A DNA stretch of 64,000 nucleotides from Timema cristinae (GCA_039000515.1 JBCFYV010000935.1:57360346-57424345), one strand, 5' to 3'. Numbered from the stretch's first letter, positions 34,681 to 47,799 are shown. Notes: generated from the sequence alone by a model not told the origin. Numbers and translations: made by a program.

Positions 34681-35130
34681 TTATATCACCCAGGTTCATG
34701 GACGTTAATTTCAACTCACAATCATCTTGAGAGAAAACAAGCTAAATATAAAACAGGAGCTGATAGGCACCGTTGTCCTGATATGGTTTAGAAACCTTAT
34801 ATTTAAATTTGTCATGTCTACTGTCATTTGATACCAAATGTAATATGATTTTGAAACCTTTATCCTTTCGAATGTGACAACATTTGAACTAGTTAAAATG
34901 TTCAAAGAACCAATCATGAGTTCAAAATAAGAGGAAAGAGGATTAAAATAAGATAGAAATAAAAATTAAGATACCTAGAAAGATAGAAACTAAAAGTTTG
35001 TCTGTTACAGCACCATTAGAATTTATATTTTTTTTTTCTAAGAGTGTAGAAGTGTTGGAGTAGTAAAAAAAAAACCACACAATAATGATCGATTTCCCAA
35101 ATCTATTTAAATGCTGCAGATGGTTTGAGA
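34681..35130. other. SHMT 3' flank
   Basis: AT-rich. An AATAAA at about 34957 could serve polyadenylation but I cannot choose among several. Confidence 0.35.
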
Positions 35131-35134
35131 AAAT

Positions 35135-35410
35135 CGACATCTTAGCTCAGTCAGTAGTGTATTTGTCTATTGGGCTAAGGGTCCCGGATTCGATTCCCGG
35201 CATGGCCGAAAATTTACCATTAATGAAATGTGGGTTTACCCTTTCACAGTGATAAATTAACAGCTGGGGACTGGATGTTGTGCCTCTCGATGTCTTAAGT
35301 TAGATTATCAGGCATATGAAGCTACGGCAGGTCTAACAAGCTGGTAGTGAAAAATATATGGCCTGAATAAAAAATTGACCCAGGCCACAGGCTGGAAACA
35401 GTAATGGATA
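35135..35410 (+). mobile_element. Family D SINE
   Basis: Head CTTAGCTCAGTCAGTAGTG, B box GGATTCGATTCCC, body CCCTTTCACAGTGATAAATT, end GGAAACAGTAATGG. Confidence 0.88.
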
Positions 35411-35497
35411 TAAAAAAGTAGTTTGAGATATGTTTGCCTTTTTGATAAGTCTTTTACATGGTCGAGCTTAATAACTGTAAACCAATATGATATTTAT

Positions 35498-35526
<29 letters not shown>
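35498..35526 (+). repeat. (CA)n microsatellite
   Basis: A pure CA dinucleotide run. Confidence 0.95.
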
Positions 35527-35530
<4 letters not shown>

Positions 35531-35799
35531 CAATGTTCCACTTTAAAAAAAATACCTATTTTGGTTATGTTGCATCATAGCTGACCATATATACTGAGAT
35601 TTAAAAAACGGTACAAGAAAGTTTGGTTGGTACAGATTGGAAGGTATACACAATTTGGCTCTCATTGGATTAAGTAATGGTTTGCTTGAATTAAATTGTC
35701 CATTATACAGCAGCACTGATCAATGTGAGAGGGTGAATAGACCAGGCTGCCACAGTTTACTTATTATCATCATCATTATAAACTGTTTCCAGCCTGTGA

Positions 35800-37030
35800 T
35801 CAGGTTAGTTTGGTAAAATGCCTCTAACTTCCTCTATCCTTCCACCATTCTTACTCCTCTAATCACTTTCATGTTTCTCCTCTCACTTGCACACTTTATG
35901 TTATCTGCTCCTCCCATCTCTTTCTTGGTCTCCCTTATAGTTCTTTTCTTACATACTTTATCTCCATCATTATCTTTGGTGTTATTTACTTTTTCATCTT
36001 CATTATACGTCCATACCATCTCAGTCTTGCTTCCTCTACTATCTCATGTACTCCACTCTTTCCCAGATAACTTATTTATGATCCTATTTCTTTTCGTGAC
36101 AGTTAACATGCTCCTCACAAACTTCACTCCAATGGCCTCCACTTTCCTAGTCTCTGTTACATTCATTGTCCTTGTTTCTACTGCATATGTGACAACTTCA
36201 AAAGCAATTCTCTTCATAGAACAATTCTCCCTGTTGTCCTCTTCTTATTAAATCCTCTCTACTCCCACCTTTTCTCCTCAATCACGCTTCCAAGGTACTT
36301 TAGGTTTTGCATCTTTCTCAGCTCTACTCAATCCTATGTTATAGCTTTACTAAGCCTAATCCTCTTCCTCGTCATCACCATCACTTCACACTTCGCTGTG
36401 ATAAATTTCATTCCACCCTCTTTCACTTTCTCAGTCTATTCCTGAAACTATCTGTACTTTCTCTACGTTCTCCCATCATGGCTTTCATTCTTTCCTCATC
36501 GAGTTTCCTTGCCATTTCATTCATGACCATTTACAAAGAGTATTGGTGGGCGAGCACTCCGCTGCTTCACCCCATTTTTTATTTGGAACCATTCCGTCCA
36601 CTCTTCCGTCTTAACACAACTTATGTTATCTTGATACTCTTCACTCTTATTACAACTCCTCTTTTCACTCCAGCCTCCTCCATCGTTTTCCAGACTTTAT
36701 TTCTATCCATTAACATATGCCTTCTCCACCTCCATTACCAAGTCTTTCCCAAATTCATACCTTCTTTCCAACAGCTCTCATATGTTGAAGATCTATTGTA
36801 GACCTCTATTCTTAAATCCTTGCTGTTCTTCTCTCTCTACCTTCCAATTTCTTTCTTATTCTCTTTTCCAGTATCTTCTTGTATATTTTTGTACAGTGGC
36901 TCATAAGCTTTATTTCCTCATAATTCATACAACTATTCCTGTCCCCTTTCTCAAAAATTCCCTTCTTCCGGTATGCTCTTATCCTTCCATACGTTTCACA
37001 ATCTTTCCTGGCGAGTTCTGATAGAATTAA
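35800..37030 (-). mobile_element. Degenerate LINE ORF2 (reverse transcriptase to C-terminus)
   Basis: On the minus strand the RT block GVKQ-x-S-x-x-SPILF-like sequence lies near 36580, and the C-terminal RLRWYGRIMKM near 36030. The complement is pyrimidine-rich and gives long Leu/Phe/Ser frames, which are not genes. Multiple stops; 5'-truncated. Confidence 0.75.
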
Positions 37031-39280
37031 AGCAAGATTAAAAGATTTAGCGGTAAGGATTTATTTTCTTGAAGAAGCAGCCATTATCTCTTTATCCAAT
37101 AGTAATAATGTATGGTGTTAACTGTGTTTCTCCATTTTGTTTTCATTCTTTTTAGGTGTTCCTATTCCTCTTTCCTGTGCCTTGAATAAAAACGAAAAGT
37201 ACATTGACAATTGAAAAGAGTTTTTCCCTTATATAAAAATATATTGTTGATATTTTATTCCCCATTTTTTTTATGTAATTTCTGTATGAATAATGCATTC
37301 TCTTCTAAAGAGTTTGTATTAAACAAAACCTAGGCCTATATCAGGGGCTTCCATAGTAAATGTGTATGACTGCTGTGTAAAGTGTGAATGGCGTTCCTCT
37401 TTATCGCGCAAGTATTTTATCTTAGTCATTTTTGCTTCTTTCACTCGTCCCCTTACCTTATATATTTTTCTCTTAGAGCAAACTATACTTAAGAAAATAG
37501 GGTACCATTTCCTAAAATAAGTTTACAAAATTTGAAACATTTTATATTAGTAGCTTACTATCATTTACTGATTATTATACTAATATAGTAAAAATACAGT
37601 CACATAGCGAGAGAGCTCAGCTGTATCATACTGCATTTTTATATTTTGGGTTTTATTGTAAGTAACATGAAAGCTTTCCCTTTGGAGCTCAGTATAGTTT
37701 TTCAATGAGTGACTAATGGGTGCAATTTTTCTTCAACAATATACATATAAAATATACTCATTAGTTGCGTGCATTTTTGTATGAAGAAATCTCATTTTAT
37801 TTTACCTTTTGAGTTATTGATACCAACATGATTTTAAATAAGCTGTAAATAAAAAATGTGCACTCAAAACTATAGTTATTGATCAAGTTACAACTTAATT
37901 TCGTATGTTTATTGTCTGAAGATTTATTTACAATATATGTTTATGTTGTAGTTTAAAACACATTATTGTATGTCCACATAATGTATCTCTTGCCAATGTA
38001 TATATGTATCAAATTTAGTTTAATAATCATATCTTACATGATGTATCTTGTATGTACATAACTATATTAGTCAACTAGATAATTTAAACAGTAATGTTTA
38101 ACATTAACTGTTCAAATATCAAAATGAAAGACAAAACAAGTGTGAAATGTGAATGTTTTGTGTTTGAAAATATACAGTTATTTTTGGTTTGTTTGTTTTC
38201 TATGAAAAGTTTTTATATAGCCACAATAAGTTGTGATATACTGAAGTATTCCTGTTAACATATCTTTTGAGTAAACTTAAAAATTATATTATCAATATTT
38301 TATTTGGTAAAGATATTAAATAAACTGTTATTTTCAAACAAATGTTTGATTTGTTGGTAAGCCTGCTTCCTAGTGGATGTCCATGGTTCATTATTTTAAA
38401 TATCCTTTTTCATATTGTAGAACTAATTAACATTTCACACACTATATGTTCGGATCTCTAATTAGTCAGGTCCCACGTTATTTGCGAATATGAAAGAATG
38501 TTCAACTATATTTGTGTCATGAAACTTATACAAATATTCACCTTCTATGGACATCACACACTTTTTACAAATGGTGGCAAAAATTCACTTTCTTTTATTT
38601 GTGCCCAAAAATTGATCCAAGAGCAAAACCCCTGAATATTCAATGTAACATTGCCATTCGTATAGGTACCTCCCACATTTCTCAGACTGTTATCTGAAAC
38701 CCGAACATTCATCCACATTCGCAAATAATGTGGGGCGGCTTCACGAGATAGCATTTTTTGTTATCATAAATTTACCATTTGATATTTAACTTGGCAGGAC
38801 AATTTACCTTTTCAATAATATGCGAGAGTGGTAACTCATTTAATCAAATGGTCAATTTCACAATTGATGGATTTTATACTATGACCCTTAAACAATACAT
38901 ATGAAATAGAGGTTTGCAAATCCCCGTATTTTAATTCGAAGAAAACCTGAATTAAATACATTAATTATTCTTGAGGTTTGAACATTTTTGGTTAGTTTTA
39001 TGCTTTAAAAAATGTATTTTGCTTATTTATATTTATAGTTTAAAAATGAAGAGTTTGTTTGTCTTGAACAATGTGTGATATCTTCCTCGCATAGAGGTTT
39101 GAAATTTTGAAATTAGTAGCCCCTATGCATAAACATGTGCACCTCAGAGCCAAAATTCTAATTTTTTTTAAAGAAATTTTCTAAAGTTAGTTAAAAACTG
39201 TGTTGGAAGAACTAAAACGAAGATTTTTTTTTCTGTATGCTTGTAGCAAAAAAAAAAGTGTTGTCTGGGTTAAGCTATGT
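37031..39280. other. AT-rich intergenic DNA between SHMT and MyD88
   Basis: No exon or recognised repeat. Confidence 0.55.
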
Positions 39281-39282
39281 AC

Positions 39283-39593
39283 TTAAGCTAATCATTTATA
39301 AAACACTAACAGAATTACCCGGTGTTGCCCTGGGTAGCCACGCAATGACCTGGCAACATTTTATTTGGTTCAAACAAACAGACAAAAATTCTTCATTTTA
39401 TTTTTTCCAAACCAGTTTTTATTTAATTTTAGGAAATGTAATTCAAATTTTAAAATTCTGGCTTTAAGATGAACATGTTCATGCACAGAGTCTATTCAAT
39501 TTTAAAATGTAAGCCCTTACGTGCGATAGATATCATGCAATCCTTATGACAAGCAGAGATACACAAATTCTTCATTTTATTAATATAGATAGA
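39283..39593 (+). mobile_element. LINE-tail-like repeat (family G)
   Basis: Shares CGGTGTTGCCCTGGG, the AACAAACAGAC run and a TTATTAATATAGAT end with 31789-32091. Confidence 0.5.
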
Positions 39594-39780
39594 GTTATTG
39601 CATAATTCTTTGTTTCATATTTCATTTTAAGCTGATAAATAAAGTTACTATTACATGAATTAAAATTCGGTTTGTGATTTTTTTTAATAAGAAATATTAA
39701 TTTGTAACGTACATAGGCCTAACAGTTCAGAATGGAGATAATTGAACATAAATTGAATACCAAATTTATCTGTCAATATT

Positions 39781-39786
39781 TTTATT
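39781..39786 (-). terminator. Candidate polyadenylation signal of MyD88
   Basis: AATAAA on the minus strand about 130 bp past the MyD88 stop codon. Confidence 0.55.
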
Positions 39787-39917
39787 CCCATAGTGAGCAT
39801 GATCTTTTTTTCTAAGCGTAGCTTTTTTTTTTTTTTTTTAGAAGCCAAATCAAAGCTTTGCATACCCCTAATATGCAATATACTGAAAAGATTCAAGTTA
39901 TATATAAGAATTTATAA

Positions 39918-41727
39918 TCATATAGCCTCAGGTTGTTTCTTTTTCTTCAAAAGTTTTAACCGCTGAAACCAATTGGTGTTCTTTGGTCCTATGTTTTCCA
40001 TACTTAATGATTTTTCACAGAGGTCCAAATGCGATACACTAGGAAACTGCTCTGAAGATAGACCTGGTGTAAATTCCAAAGTTTTCTGTGAGTAAAACGA
40101 TGCAGTCGGTCCATTAGATTTGTCATTTACTTTTGATACAGTAGTTTGATAGTGTGAAACTTTATCTAGCTTTATTTTAAGACTACTGCTATCACCAGCA
40201 CTAGTCTTCATGTAATGGGAATGCTGTTCGATTCTTGGAGACACAGTCGGGGTTTGAATAGAGTCCCTCAACTTGGTCCAAAAGTCCCACAACTTACCCG
40301 AACGAGTATAGTCCAGAAAGAAGTAATAGCTTAATTCTGGAGGAAGTTTACAACGCTGATACAAGCACGGAACAACTTTTCGCTGTCTCTGATCAATTCC
40401 AAGGGCTTGCGCAAAAGTCAGAAAAAATTTGATGACCTCACTCTTAAGAAAACTCGGGGATACCACAACTATCAGACGGTTACAACGTTCTGCTATCAGC
40501 TTCATTATAGCTTCGTGTTCGAAGGTTAGTCCACCTACAAGGTCACGGTTTTTCTCACACAGTTTGAGACCAAATTTATCCTCCATCTGAGACATAATCT
40601 CTTTGGCAAATTCCTCGTCCTCTTCTGCGTAGAGTAGAAAAGCATCGTAGTTTTGAGGATCCAGTCCCTTGTTCAAGCGGATGACATCGTCGACTGTTAG
40701 AATTTGTCTGTCTACCTCTGTGTTGATAGTTGGGGCCGTGCTGTTAGCTTTCATCTGAAGTTTGGAGTATTCTGTAGCATCCTGCTCCATCATGGCAGCT
40801 GTGTCGTCTAAGACGTCCCATCGGTCCAGATGACCCAAAGCGTCTTGCAGCTTCCCAAAAGAACTCTCTGGCCACGCTTCCAACACCTTTGGTTAAAAAA
40901 AAAATTTAAAAGTTAAAAAGAGGTTCAAGTGTTGTTTTTACTCCTATTTTTTTTTTTTCCTGAACAGTTATAGAGTTAAATATAAGAGAAGACTAATAAA
41001 ACAAATTACTGCCGTAAGGCTTGGAAATGTTTTAGAAGACAATGTAGAAACATTTTACAATGCGGTAAATTAAGTGATAGTGAAGGAAGACAAGCCTACT
41101 TGATTGTGGAAATTTTAAATACTCTAATAAATACTGTTTTGAGTATTTCTCTAAAACCCACATGCAAATTTGGTAAAATCTAAGTTTTTAAATATACAGT
41201 AATGATTTTAAATACATAACATAAAATAGCTGTTATAGAATTATATCGGTGGTCACACGGATTAACCGTCAGCTTATCATGGTCTACTGTGCCAATGTAA
41301 GGAGGTTAGGGATGAACAGAGGATAGTTTTTCATAGATTTTTTCCTAAATTCTTCTCTCCACAAAGGTTGGAACTATCAATGTTAACAGCGGACGACGCT
41401 CGGCATAGCTTGAATGTGGACTCAAGCCGTGGAGTTTTTTTTAACCAAAACTAGGTGAAAAAACTGGATTAAATTCCACCTCTTAAACTATAGATATTAC
41501 ATTAGCCTTGTGTTACTGTATAAGCTTACCTTGTTGGTGGGGTCCCTGTTTTCAACTAGCATCGAAATAATATGGCCTTGCAGTCCTGCCATCTGAGCCA
41601 GACCTCGCCAGTCTCTTGGTAAGCCATCCTCTGTTGGTAGCACCTTTAGTGGATTTAAAAGCCCAGAAAGAACTTCTCTTGTATTGCTTCGAAGGGCATG
41701 TAGTGGTACTTCTGATGCTGGAGTCAT
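39918..41727 (-). CDS. Myd88: MyD88, Toll-pathway adaptor (two coding exons)
   Basis: Cytoplasmic adaptor that links Toll receptors, by TIR-TIR contact, to Tube/Pelle-type kinases by its death domain. Coding exons on the minus strand: 41727-41530 (66 codons) and 40886-39918 (322 codons plus stop), phase 0, donor GTAAGC, acceptor AACCAAAG. Product 388 aa. Death domain about residues 10-100 (ALRSNTREVLSGLLNPLK, LPTEDGLPRDWRGLAQMAG). TIR about 145-276, with box 1 YDAFLLYAEED at 146, box 2 LCEKNRDLVGG near 176 and box 3 FW at 268-269. Box 2 has RDLVGG where many TIRs have RDxxPG. The basic end is LKLLKKKKQPEAI. The ATG at 41727 sits just before the death domain; I see no sign of an earlier coding exon, though one cannot be excluded. 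Confidence 0.96.
41248..41375 (+). mobile_element. Degenerate family A SINE upstream of MyD88 exon 1 in genome order
   Basis: GGTGGTCACACGGATTAACC and TTTCCTAAATTCTTCTCTC; it lies within the MyD88 intron. Confidence 0.45.
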
Positions 41728-42743
41728 GTTTATGGCAGTTTGTATGGAAATTAAGCACCTGTTATGTTCTTATGTGTTGTACATTATTTTATATCTGATG
41801 CATTTACTTTTCCTTACTCTATAAAGGCCATAAAGTTAAGGTATTTAAACAATAACATAAAATAAGGTTATGGCCTGTGTCACAGAAATGTCAAACGCCT
41901 TATGTCAAAGAAGAAAATAGCAAAACTAATTTAATATCTATTTAAGGAAAAAAAATCACTTTAAAATAAAAATTGTATACAAATTGGAAAACATGATACA
42001 AATTTAATGTTATAGCAATTTTATTTTTGGATATTGCCACAAGATTACCACTTTTGTGAGTCTGGAGTTTGGACTGGACCAGCGTTTAATGCCAACAGTG
42101 ACACTTAAAAATAAGCTACCTTGAAACTAAATTCTTAATTTATTATTATTCAGTCTTGCTTATTTTCTTAAGCGATACGTGTGAAATTTAGGTGTTTTGA
42201 ATTTTAATTATATTCGAATTTATTAAAGATAGTATTTCCGTTTAAATTGGTAGTAAAATTCAAAGATAAATGTTTGAAACGGAAGGGATATTTAATTCAA
42301 AACACAGTTCAAAAAAATACCACTAGGTAGCAGTGTGTGTACCATAATAGATTCGTATAGTGAAACATAGTTCTATTTAAATTTTACAATCATAGTTTGA
42401 AAAAGAAATTTAATAAGTTTAAACTGGATTAATTTACTAAATTATAACTTATTTTCACAAAATATTTGGTCAGTTATATTAACTTTTATATTTAACTATA
42501 CCAAATTTATGAAAGACACCAAGTTATATCCATCCGCTTGCAGAATCTTTTTGAGATACGGTAGCAAGTAGCAGACAAGCAGGTAGTAGTTTGGTTGGCT
42601 TGGCAGTGGAATAGTAATGTGAATGGAATGTTATTGTTTACAGTGTGTCATTATAAAGTTTCTTGACTGAGAGAAACACTTTGAAGTTTAAAAATGTAAA
42701 TAATGCCATCGTTTAAGGAACATTTTTGGTGATAACTGTCAAA
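41728..42743. promoter_or_regulatory. Divergent intergenic region MyD88 / candidate membrane gene
   Basis: About 1 kb, AT-rich, between the MyD88 start codon and a plus-strand candidate first exon; it should contain both promoters if the second gene is real. No specific site is identifiable by eye. Confidence 0.4.
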
Positions 42744-42834
42744 ATGAATAGTAAATGGAGCAAAATATCATCTTTTCAATCATGGGTGGTTATCTTTGGA
42801 ATCAACTTGCTGTTGACATTCTTGGGCGTTATAG
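42744..42834 (+). CDS. Candidate first coding exon with membrane anchor
   Basis: ATG in good context (TCAAAATGA), then MNSKWSKISSFQSWVVIFGI and a hydrophobic run to GVI, ending in donor ATAG|GTAAGA, phase 1. A short basic N-terminus before one hydrophobic segment suits a signal anchor (type II). Unrecognised. The only phase-compatible downstream exon I find is 61205-61324. Confidence 0.45.
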
Positions 42835-43454
42835 GTAAGATTACCTCATAATATACATAACACAGTGTTAAATCTAAACTTTGTTTACATCATTAATATG
42901 CTATATTATATAGTAATCAACATTATTTATATCAATACCCTTCACGTTAGTTCGTATAGTAAAGTAAACGCGTGGTATATTTTACGTTAGGAATATGATT
43001 TGTTTAAAATAATCACGGCCAACACCAACACGGTAAATATTGTTTTGGCGCATTATTCAAATGTATTAGTATTATTTTCTTAATTTAGAAATTCTTAAAA
43101 CAATAATTAAATTGTCATTATCTTTTGTATGACTACTTATATTGAGCTGCCTATATATTTTTTTACATCCACTACACTAAGGAAGTCTTACTAACATAAT
43201 ATTTTTGAACTTTAGTGTTGGATGATATTTACAGTTGGGTTATGCAAACATTTTTTTAGAGATGGTTTTCCGATTATGTTTTGACCGATGTCTCACAAAA
43301 TTACTTTTCTTATGTTTATTTTACTTACCCTACTTATTCTGTCTCTAGGAACTCGAAAATTCATTACCGCAATAAATATCCCTATATTGTAATAGATGTT
43401 CATTTGTACTTGTTGGTATCAACTGGTGGCTGCAGGTAGAATCTTGGCAGGAAA
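42835..43454. other. AT-rich DNA, no feature seen
   Basis: Nothing recognised. Confidence 0.5.
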
Positions 43455-43690
43455 AAAGAATAACAGACACACTTTTTTTGTGATCAATATTGATAACATT
43501 TTACTAGCCTGTATTAATGTATTAGTGTTATTTTATTGGTATTGATAATATTAAACAAAAGGGACAGCTTCAGATCACTTACTTTAAACTTAACCTATGA
43601 ATATAATATCAAAGCAGTTTAACTTAAGAAACTGTTGTAAACGTCAGATTGCTCTTCCTACAAGAATCCTACTATAACTACAAATACTTA
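43455..43690 (+). repeat. Family F AT-rich dispersed repeat
   Basis: GATAACATTTTACTAGCC, TATTGGTATTGATAATATT, GGGACAGCTTCAGATCAC, CTTCCTACAAGAATCC in family order. Confidence 0.65.
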
Positions 43691-43721
43691 TACATACTTA
43701 ATTAAAAAGCTTTTTTCTACA

Positions 43722-43950
43722 CCTTAATACTCGTTTGGATTATACACATAAGTACAGTAATTACAGTAATCATAAAATGTAATAATTGTAGAAGAAACCA
43801 GCATTTTTCTGTAGGTATTGTGGAAACCCATCTAGGAAAAATCATCTCCAGTACACCTGATTGAGATACAAACCCAAATTCCCCATCACCAGCAATCCAG
43901 TCCGACACGAGAATGACGTGTTAAACCATGCAACCATCAATGCGATTAGG
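43722..43950 (-). mobile_element. Diverged family A SINE
   Basis: The minus strand reads GGTTGCATGGTTTAACAC, a diverged B box, then body and tail. Confidence 0.7.
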
Positions 43951-44824
43951 CTAATTAAAAGGTTAATCTCTCTTTCAGATGCATAAACCTCTTTTTTAAA
44001 ACTTGAGGAGCTTGAGTATGGCAATTTTAAATAGTATCTAGTCCTACTTAGATTGAAATTTGACTGAAATATTCAACTAGGAGGTTTATAGTATATTTAT
44101 CCAACTTTGTTTTACAGTGTTATAAGATAAGACTTAATCATATGAATACTTTGGGGTTAGTTTAGTGAAAGATTAAATCATAAAGATTAAAAAAATTAAG
44201 TTATTGCTAAATAAAAAATATTTTTGAACATCTGCAATATATATATTTTCAATCTTAATGCTTAGGCTCCCTAAGCTAAATTATTTCCATATCACTAAAA
44301 CATATTGTTTATAATATTAGTTATCTTCATATATTGAACTCATACCCCAAATGAAATGGCAAAATATTAAATTTCTTACAGTATTAATTGCTGGCAAACA
44401 TTTTCTCAAGAAACATTCACTCATTAGCAAAATTTAAAGACAAGGCTGATGACTTGATTAAATTGAAAGGTACCTATAATGTTTCACTCGTTAAATTTGC
44501 TCCTCGATTATTTTTTTTGCCAGTAGGCAAAAAAAAAAAAAAAGTAGAGAAATAATAGCTTTGATGTTTTTTATTTTTCACCCTAAATCCCAAGAAGATT
44601 TCTGTCTGCGCCACTGTTTGATTTTATTTCTCAGTACTTGTTATTAGGAAGTTGCACGGGCTAAACTGAAGGAAGGGCATAGGCTTCCTCTACTGAGAAA
44701 TCTCAAGCTTTGGACCTCTTTTAGAAACCATTTGAAGAGGGGTTATTCTTTCTGCAAGGCTCTCTCTCTCTCTCTCTCTCTATACATATATATATATAAT
44801 ATGGCAAGGTCAATTTTTAAAATA
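43951..44824. other. AT-rich DNA with (TC)n(TA)n at 44761-44800
   Basis: A TC run of about 22 bp followed by ATATATAT; otherwise no feature. Confidence 0.6.
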
Positions 44825-45010
44825 CAAACTTTTTTTTGTTATCAATAATAATATATTAGGCCTATTAGTACTATTTTTAAGCTACTTATGATATGATATC
44901 AACTTGACTATGCAATACAGCAAATTATATGAACATCATTTTAATAACTCTTATAAGTATCAGATAGCAAACCAACCTTCCTATCATGGTCCTACTCTAA
45001 CTACTGAAAT
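44825..45010 (+). repeat. Family F AT-rich dispersed repeat, diverged
   Basis: Ends CAACCTTCCTATCATGGTCC like the other copies. Confidence 0.45.
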
Positions 45011-45369
45011 AATTCTGAGACATAGGCTTGACTGAAACCACGTTTCTCTTGCTTAACTTAACTGTTGTTACAACAGTGACAAATTATTATAAAAAAAACA
45101 CATTATAAAAAACGAACATTAAATTCATTTATTAAAAAAATGGAAATTAAGTATAATATTTATATTATATTTAGTATATAAAGGGGGAAATTCACATTAG
45201 ACACATTTTCCAAGACAACTTTTATATCTCAAAACTCATAAGGACCCCAGTAAATACCCCTTTTAAAAATATTTAGATATGACAAAGATCATTATATAAA
45301 GTGCTTTAGAAAGGTCTCATGATTGTCTAACAGATGAAATCATCGATTCGATTTAGAAATTGACTTTTC

Positions 45370-45940
45370 TCCTTATACCTTTAATATCTTTTGGGGAATA
45401 TTTTGAGGCACAAGTTAGTCTCAGTCCCCTCTAACCCACAAATAATAACAGAGAGGGGGGGCTCAAGCGCCCCCAGTCTCTGTTTCTGGGGGAGGCGGGG
45501 ATAATGTAAGAGAATAGTGTAAACTCCTTTAGAGATAAATAGACCTGGCCGGGTCTCGGTCCCGAACCTCACTCGCTTGGTCCAATCACAAATATTCTAC
45601 ACGGCAGAACCTGTCGGTATCCGTTGTTAATTTTTTGAATCGCTATCCGAGCCTCTTAGTCGAGGAAAAAGAATCCATCTGTTTTGTCTGGAGTCGACCC
45701 TGGTCCTGGTAGAAATAATTTCCCATCTTTCTCTCACTTTAGAGGGGAGACCCAGCAATATCTGAATCCTGAATCCTGAACAGTTGGCGTAGGGTCGCGT
45801 CCCTTATTCGCTTCTCCTGGTGACGAGGGAGAGATGGTCTCTTAGGGTTGAAACAAGGGGAGTTGATAGTAGCACGACAACCCCTTGTATATCTTGTGAA
45901 GCAATTCATGTACGCAGACAACTTAGAAATAACATTATTT
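45370..45940. other. GC-richer segment, no gene recognised
   Basis: Locally higher GC than its flanks, with short frames on the minus strand but no splice-bounded exon that I trust. Possibly an unrecognised repeat. Confidence 0.4.
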
Positions 45941-45972
45941 GTACACCGCGTCTTACTACCCGTCCGTGATGG
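45941..45972 (-). mobile_element. SINE tail fragment
   Basis: Only ACACCGCGTCTTACTACCCG, the shared A/B tail. Confidence 0.7.
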
Positions 45973-46194
45973 TTTAAAGTATTCATCCAAAACTTAGATC
46001 TTGACAGATACGAACAATAATAGCCTACCATTAGGGGACCTATTAAATAACTCAAATTACATCAAATTCTTCACTTAGTATTAACAAAAAAAAATAATAT
46101 ATTAATAATATTATTTGAACAGTGGAATCAGACCTAATACATATATAATAAATTCTAACCTTTATAAGAAATTATGACTTAAGCCCACAAACGA

Positions 46195-46445
46195 ATTATA
46201 CTGACCGAGCGGCCACCGCCGTTAGCGGTGATAGTGCCGACATTTTCGGATAGAGGATGTCATATGGTCAGAACAACTAGCCCTTCGTCCGTTAATCTCA
46301 TTTTTCTAGACCAGAGCCTCTATCTAGATATTCAAGCAGCTCCTTGATTTGTCGTCCTGAGGCTGAGCTTGACCCCGTTACAGACCCACTGCTTCACAAA
46401 TATATTCTGGAAGCGCTGGTTCGAACCGGAGGGGGTCATATCTTC
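46195..46445 (-). mobile_element. Family E SINE-like repeat
   Basis: Matches 34155-34442 (CATTTTCGGATAGAGGATGT, CCCACTGCTTCACAAA). The head is cut soon after GGTTCGAACC. Confidence 0.7.
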
Positions 46446-46496
46446 TGAAACTATATTATATATATATATTATATATATATATTTGTTATAAAACCA

Positions 46497-46740
46497 CCGC
46501 CTCGGTGGCGTAGTTGGCTAACGCGCTTGTCGTGTTGAGCTCGACTGCTGAGGACGGGGAGATCGAGGTTCGAATCTCGGTTGGGTGAACTGGGGTTGGT
46601 TTTCCTAAATAGTTTTCCACTCTCCCTCCACGCAAATGCGGGTTCACTTCCTCTAATTCAACCTTCCCAATTCCTAATCCATTAGCGTAATTAGTACTTA
46701 CAGCGTATAACCCTAACGGGTAGTAAGACGCGGTGGTAAA
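46497..46740 (+). mobile_element. Full-length family A' SINE
   Basis: The best copy: A box GGTGGCGTAGTTGGCTAACG, B box GAGGTTCGAATCTCGG, body TTTTCCACTCTCCCTCCACG, tail GTATAACCCTAACGGGTAG, then an AT-rich end. Confidence 0.93.
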
Positions 46741-47799
46741 TATAATATAATATTATAAAACCGTGAACATATTTACCTTAACTCTCGTTCCTTTCCGTTC
46801 TACCTGAGTTTCGTGACACACACGTGCTCTAAACGGTCCGTGCGCAAACGTCTGAATGTATTAAGACCCCCCCCCCCTCAAAACCTTGTATCCGTCTCCC
46901 CGATCCACTCATCCACTAGGACACTAGCTGTAAAAGTCGCCACCTTTATTGAATCAGGGAGCACTGAGAGGGAAATTTTATCCATGACGTTGACACGAGT
47001 CGAGGCCGAGGGATGGTTTTTGTCACCTCGGTGTGGTCAGCTACGTAAATATTTGCGGAGCTCTTGAAAAGAAACCACGTCTGTGACTGTCTACAAAGGG
47101 GATGTTTTTCAACAAAGAACTACAGAGTTTTATTTCGTTCTCAACTCGACTCTGTCTATATCAGGGTTTTTTAAAACATGGTGTTTGATTTGTGAAATTG
47201 GATGGATAAAAAAAAACTAAATTTTTATTTTTCTCAAACCTCTAATTCATCCCTGGGCAAATTGCGGTCCGCCACGTATTTTTATGTGGCCCATTGGAAG
47301 TATAAGTCGTTTTCTATTCAACACAAATCAACGAGCAAACTCGAGATGATAAACCTGCAGTGTAATCCAAATCTAAGAGAATTTCCAGCGTCTATAAGAA
47401 ATGGTTATGTGCATTTTACAATTATTTTGATTCTGACAAATTCGTGAACATTCAATATTTTTTTTGGAAAAAAAAATGATGTTTATTTTTTGACTATCCT
47501 ATATATGTGAACAAACCAATTTTTTATAATCTCAATAAAGAAACTCCTTACGATCAAGCATTGCCGATGGACATTTTATGAATCTTAACTACTTAATTTA
47601 CGCCTGAAATGTTGAAAGATAGACAAGATAAAATCGCATTAATCTCAAGTTGTGTTTTATTGGAAAATCGCTAACTTATTTTTTTTTATCGGTCAACTTT
47701 CTTTAAAAAATATGTAAAACTAATTGCGTTTACCGAACAATTGTGTTTTTTTTTGGTGGCTTGTTATTACATTTAAATTCTCAATGATCAAAACATTTG
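46741..47799. other. Intergenic, no gene recognised
   Basis: Contains a C9 run at 46867 and a short inverted motif TTGCGGTCCGCCACG/GTGGCCCATTGG at 47260-47298 that may be a hAT-like scar. Confidence 0.4.

Noticed and set aside
35871..37021. Long Leu/Phe/Ser-rich plus-strand frames that look like membrane proteins
   Set aside because: They are the antisense of a purine-rich degenerate LINE whose minus strand shows RT and C-terminal motifs.
46497..46570. Candidate tRNA gene
   Set aside because: Excellent A and B boxes, but no acceptor stem closes and the sequence runs into the SINE body and tail.
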